A stretch of 64,000 nt of DNA. Origin: Brooklawnia sp963780175. GTDB lineage: Bacteria > Actinomycetota > Actinomycetes > Propionibacteriales > Propionibacteriaceae. Both the position numbers and the translations under genes were made by a program. Numbering within the stretch: the first letter of the stretch is position 1; each line of letters opens with the position of its first letter. Shown one piece after another: positions 63,748 through 64,000 of the stretch. A model generated the notes under the pieces. That model was not told the origin of the DNA. It saw only the letters and a list, made by a program, of their open reading frames with translations, and ran no database searches. Where the stretch lies: contig CAWAAT010000001.1 of assembly GCA_963780175.1 (NCBI GenBank), positions 806,001 to 870,000 of the forward strand, given 5' to 3'.

Positions 63748-64000
63748 CAGTGCGCGGCCCGTTCAGCGAGCATCCTGGCCAGCATGGGGCCCACCAGGGT
63801 GACGTCGCCGGCTCCCAACGTCATCACGAGGTCACCGGGGCGCACCTGGTTGGCCAGGAAGCCTGCCAGTTCACCCTTGTCTGCGACGTAGTGGACGGTG
63901 GTGCCCGCGGTGGCGTGCCGCTGGGCGGCGTCCGCGATCAGGGCCCCACTGACCCCGGGCTGGGGGTCCTCCCGAGCGCCGTACACGTCGGTGACCACGG
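63747..64000 (-). CDS. murC: UDP-N-acetylmuramate-L-alanine ligase, C-terminal part cut by window edge
   Basis: The last 84 codons of MurC, the first amino acid ligase of peptidoglycan synthesis. The fragment has VVTDVYGAREDPQPGVSG, the conserved C-terminal domain sequence, and LVMTLGAGDVT near its end. The rest of the gene is beyond the right edge. Confidence 0.9.
   Translation of the reverse strand, partial: VVTDVYGAREDPQPGVSGALIADAAQRHATAGTTVHYVADKGELAGFLANQVRPGDLVMTLGAGDVTLVGPMLARMLAERAAH

Overview
This is a 64 kb stretch of high-GC Actinomycetota chromosome made almost entirely of housekeeping genes. Taxonomic clues are an mabA/inhA-type fabG-fabI pair, an RbpA, WhiA and Wag31/DivIVA set, opcA beside zwf, a mycothiol-type DinB enzyme, a PdtaR-like ANTAR regulator, and FtsQ-FtsZ without FtsA. 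The gene mix (suf operon with SufR, membrane pyrophosphatase, NAD-malic enzyme) would suit Propionibacteriaceae or a close relative, but I cannot name a genus. I see no insertion sequence, prophage, CRISPR array, toxin-antitoxin pair or defence island.

Layout. 1-4.6 kb: tsf (cut by the left edge), rpsB, a two-domain M23 protein, xerC, def. 4.6-15 kb: NAD-malic enzyme, an RNA methyltransferase, a BASS-type transporter, an ABC ATPase, a DUF456 protein, fabG-fabI, an RlmA-like methyltransferase, a small HTH protein, an ABC-F ATPase and thpR. 14.8-21.4 kb: operon sufR-sufB-sufD-Rieske-sufC-sufS-sufU-sufT on the minus strand. 21.7-24.3 kb: a divergent membrane pyrophosphatase. 24.5-30.4 kb: oxidative pentose phosphate operon (FGGY kinase, tal, zwf, opcA, pgl). 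30.4-37.4 kb, minus strand: rapZ-yvcK-whiA, gap-pgk-tpiA, secG, rbpA. 37.4-47.4 kb: uvrC, uvrA and uvrB, interrupted by a DinB-fold enzyme, a metallo-beta-lactamase-fold hydrolase and a TerC protein with a manganese riboswitch. 47.4-56.2 kb: coaE, a nucleoside phosphorylase, rpsA, polA, a hotdog thioesterase, pdtaR, tRNA-Leu(CAA), pyk. 56.3-64 kb, minus strand: rluD-like, lspA and a TraR/DksA zinc-finger gene, then the division cluster murC(partial)-ftsQ-ftsZ-pgeF-sepF-yggT-divIVA.

The most informative things are regulatory rather than new genes. Twelve genes have a TANNNT box exactly 6 or 7 nt before the start codon, the signature of leaderless transcription, and this fixes several starts. 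A perfect ACAACA-N4-TGTTGT inverted repeat, containing CAAC-N6-GTTG, covers the start of sufR. The terC leader carries the conserved elements of the yybP-ykoY riboswitch. The pgk reading frame is broken by two apparent single-base insertions 40 nt apart, so either the sequence has errors or the gene is damaged. I did not find an undescribed multi-gene system in this window. The best protein oddities are the lipobox-like N-terminus on the pyrophosphatase, the tandem M23 protein with one degenerate domain, and the lysine/alanine-rich tail on UvrA.
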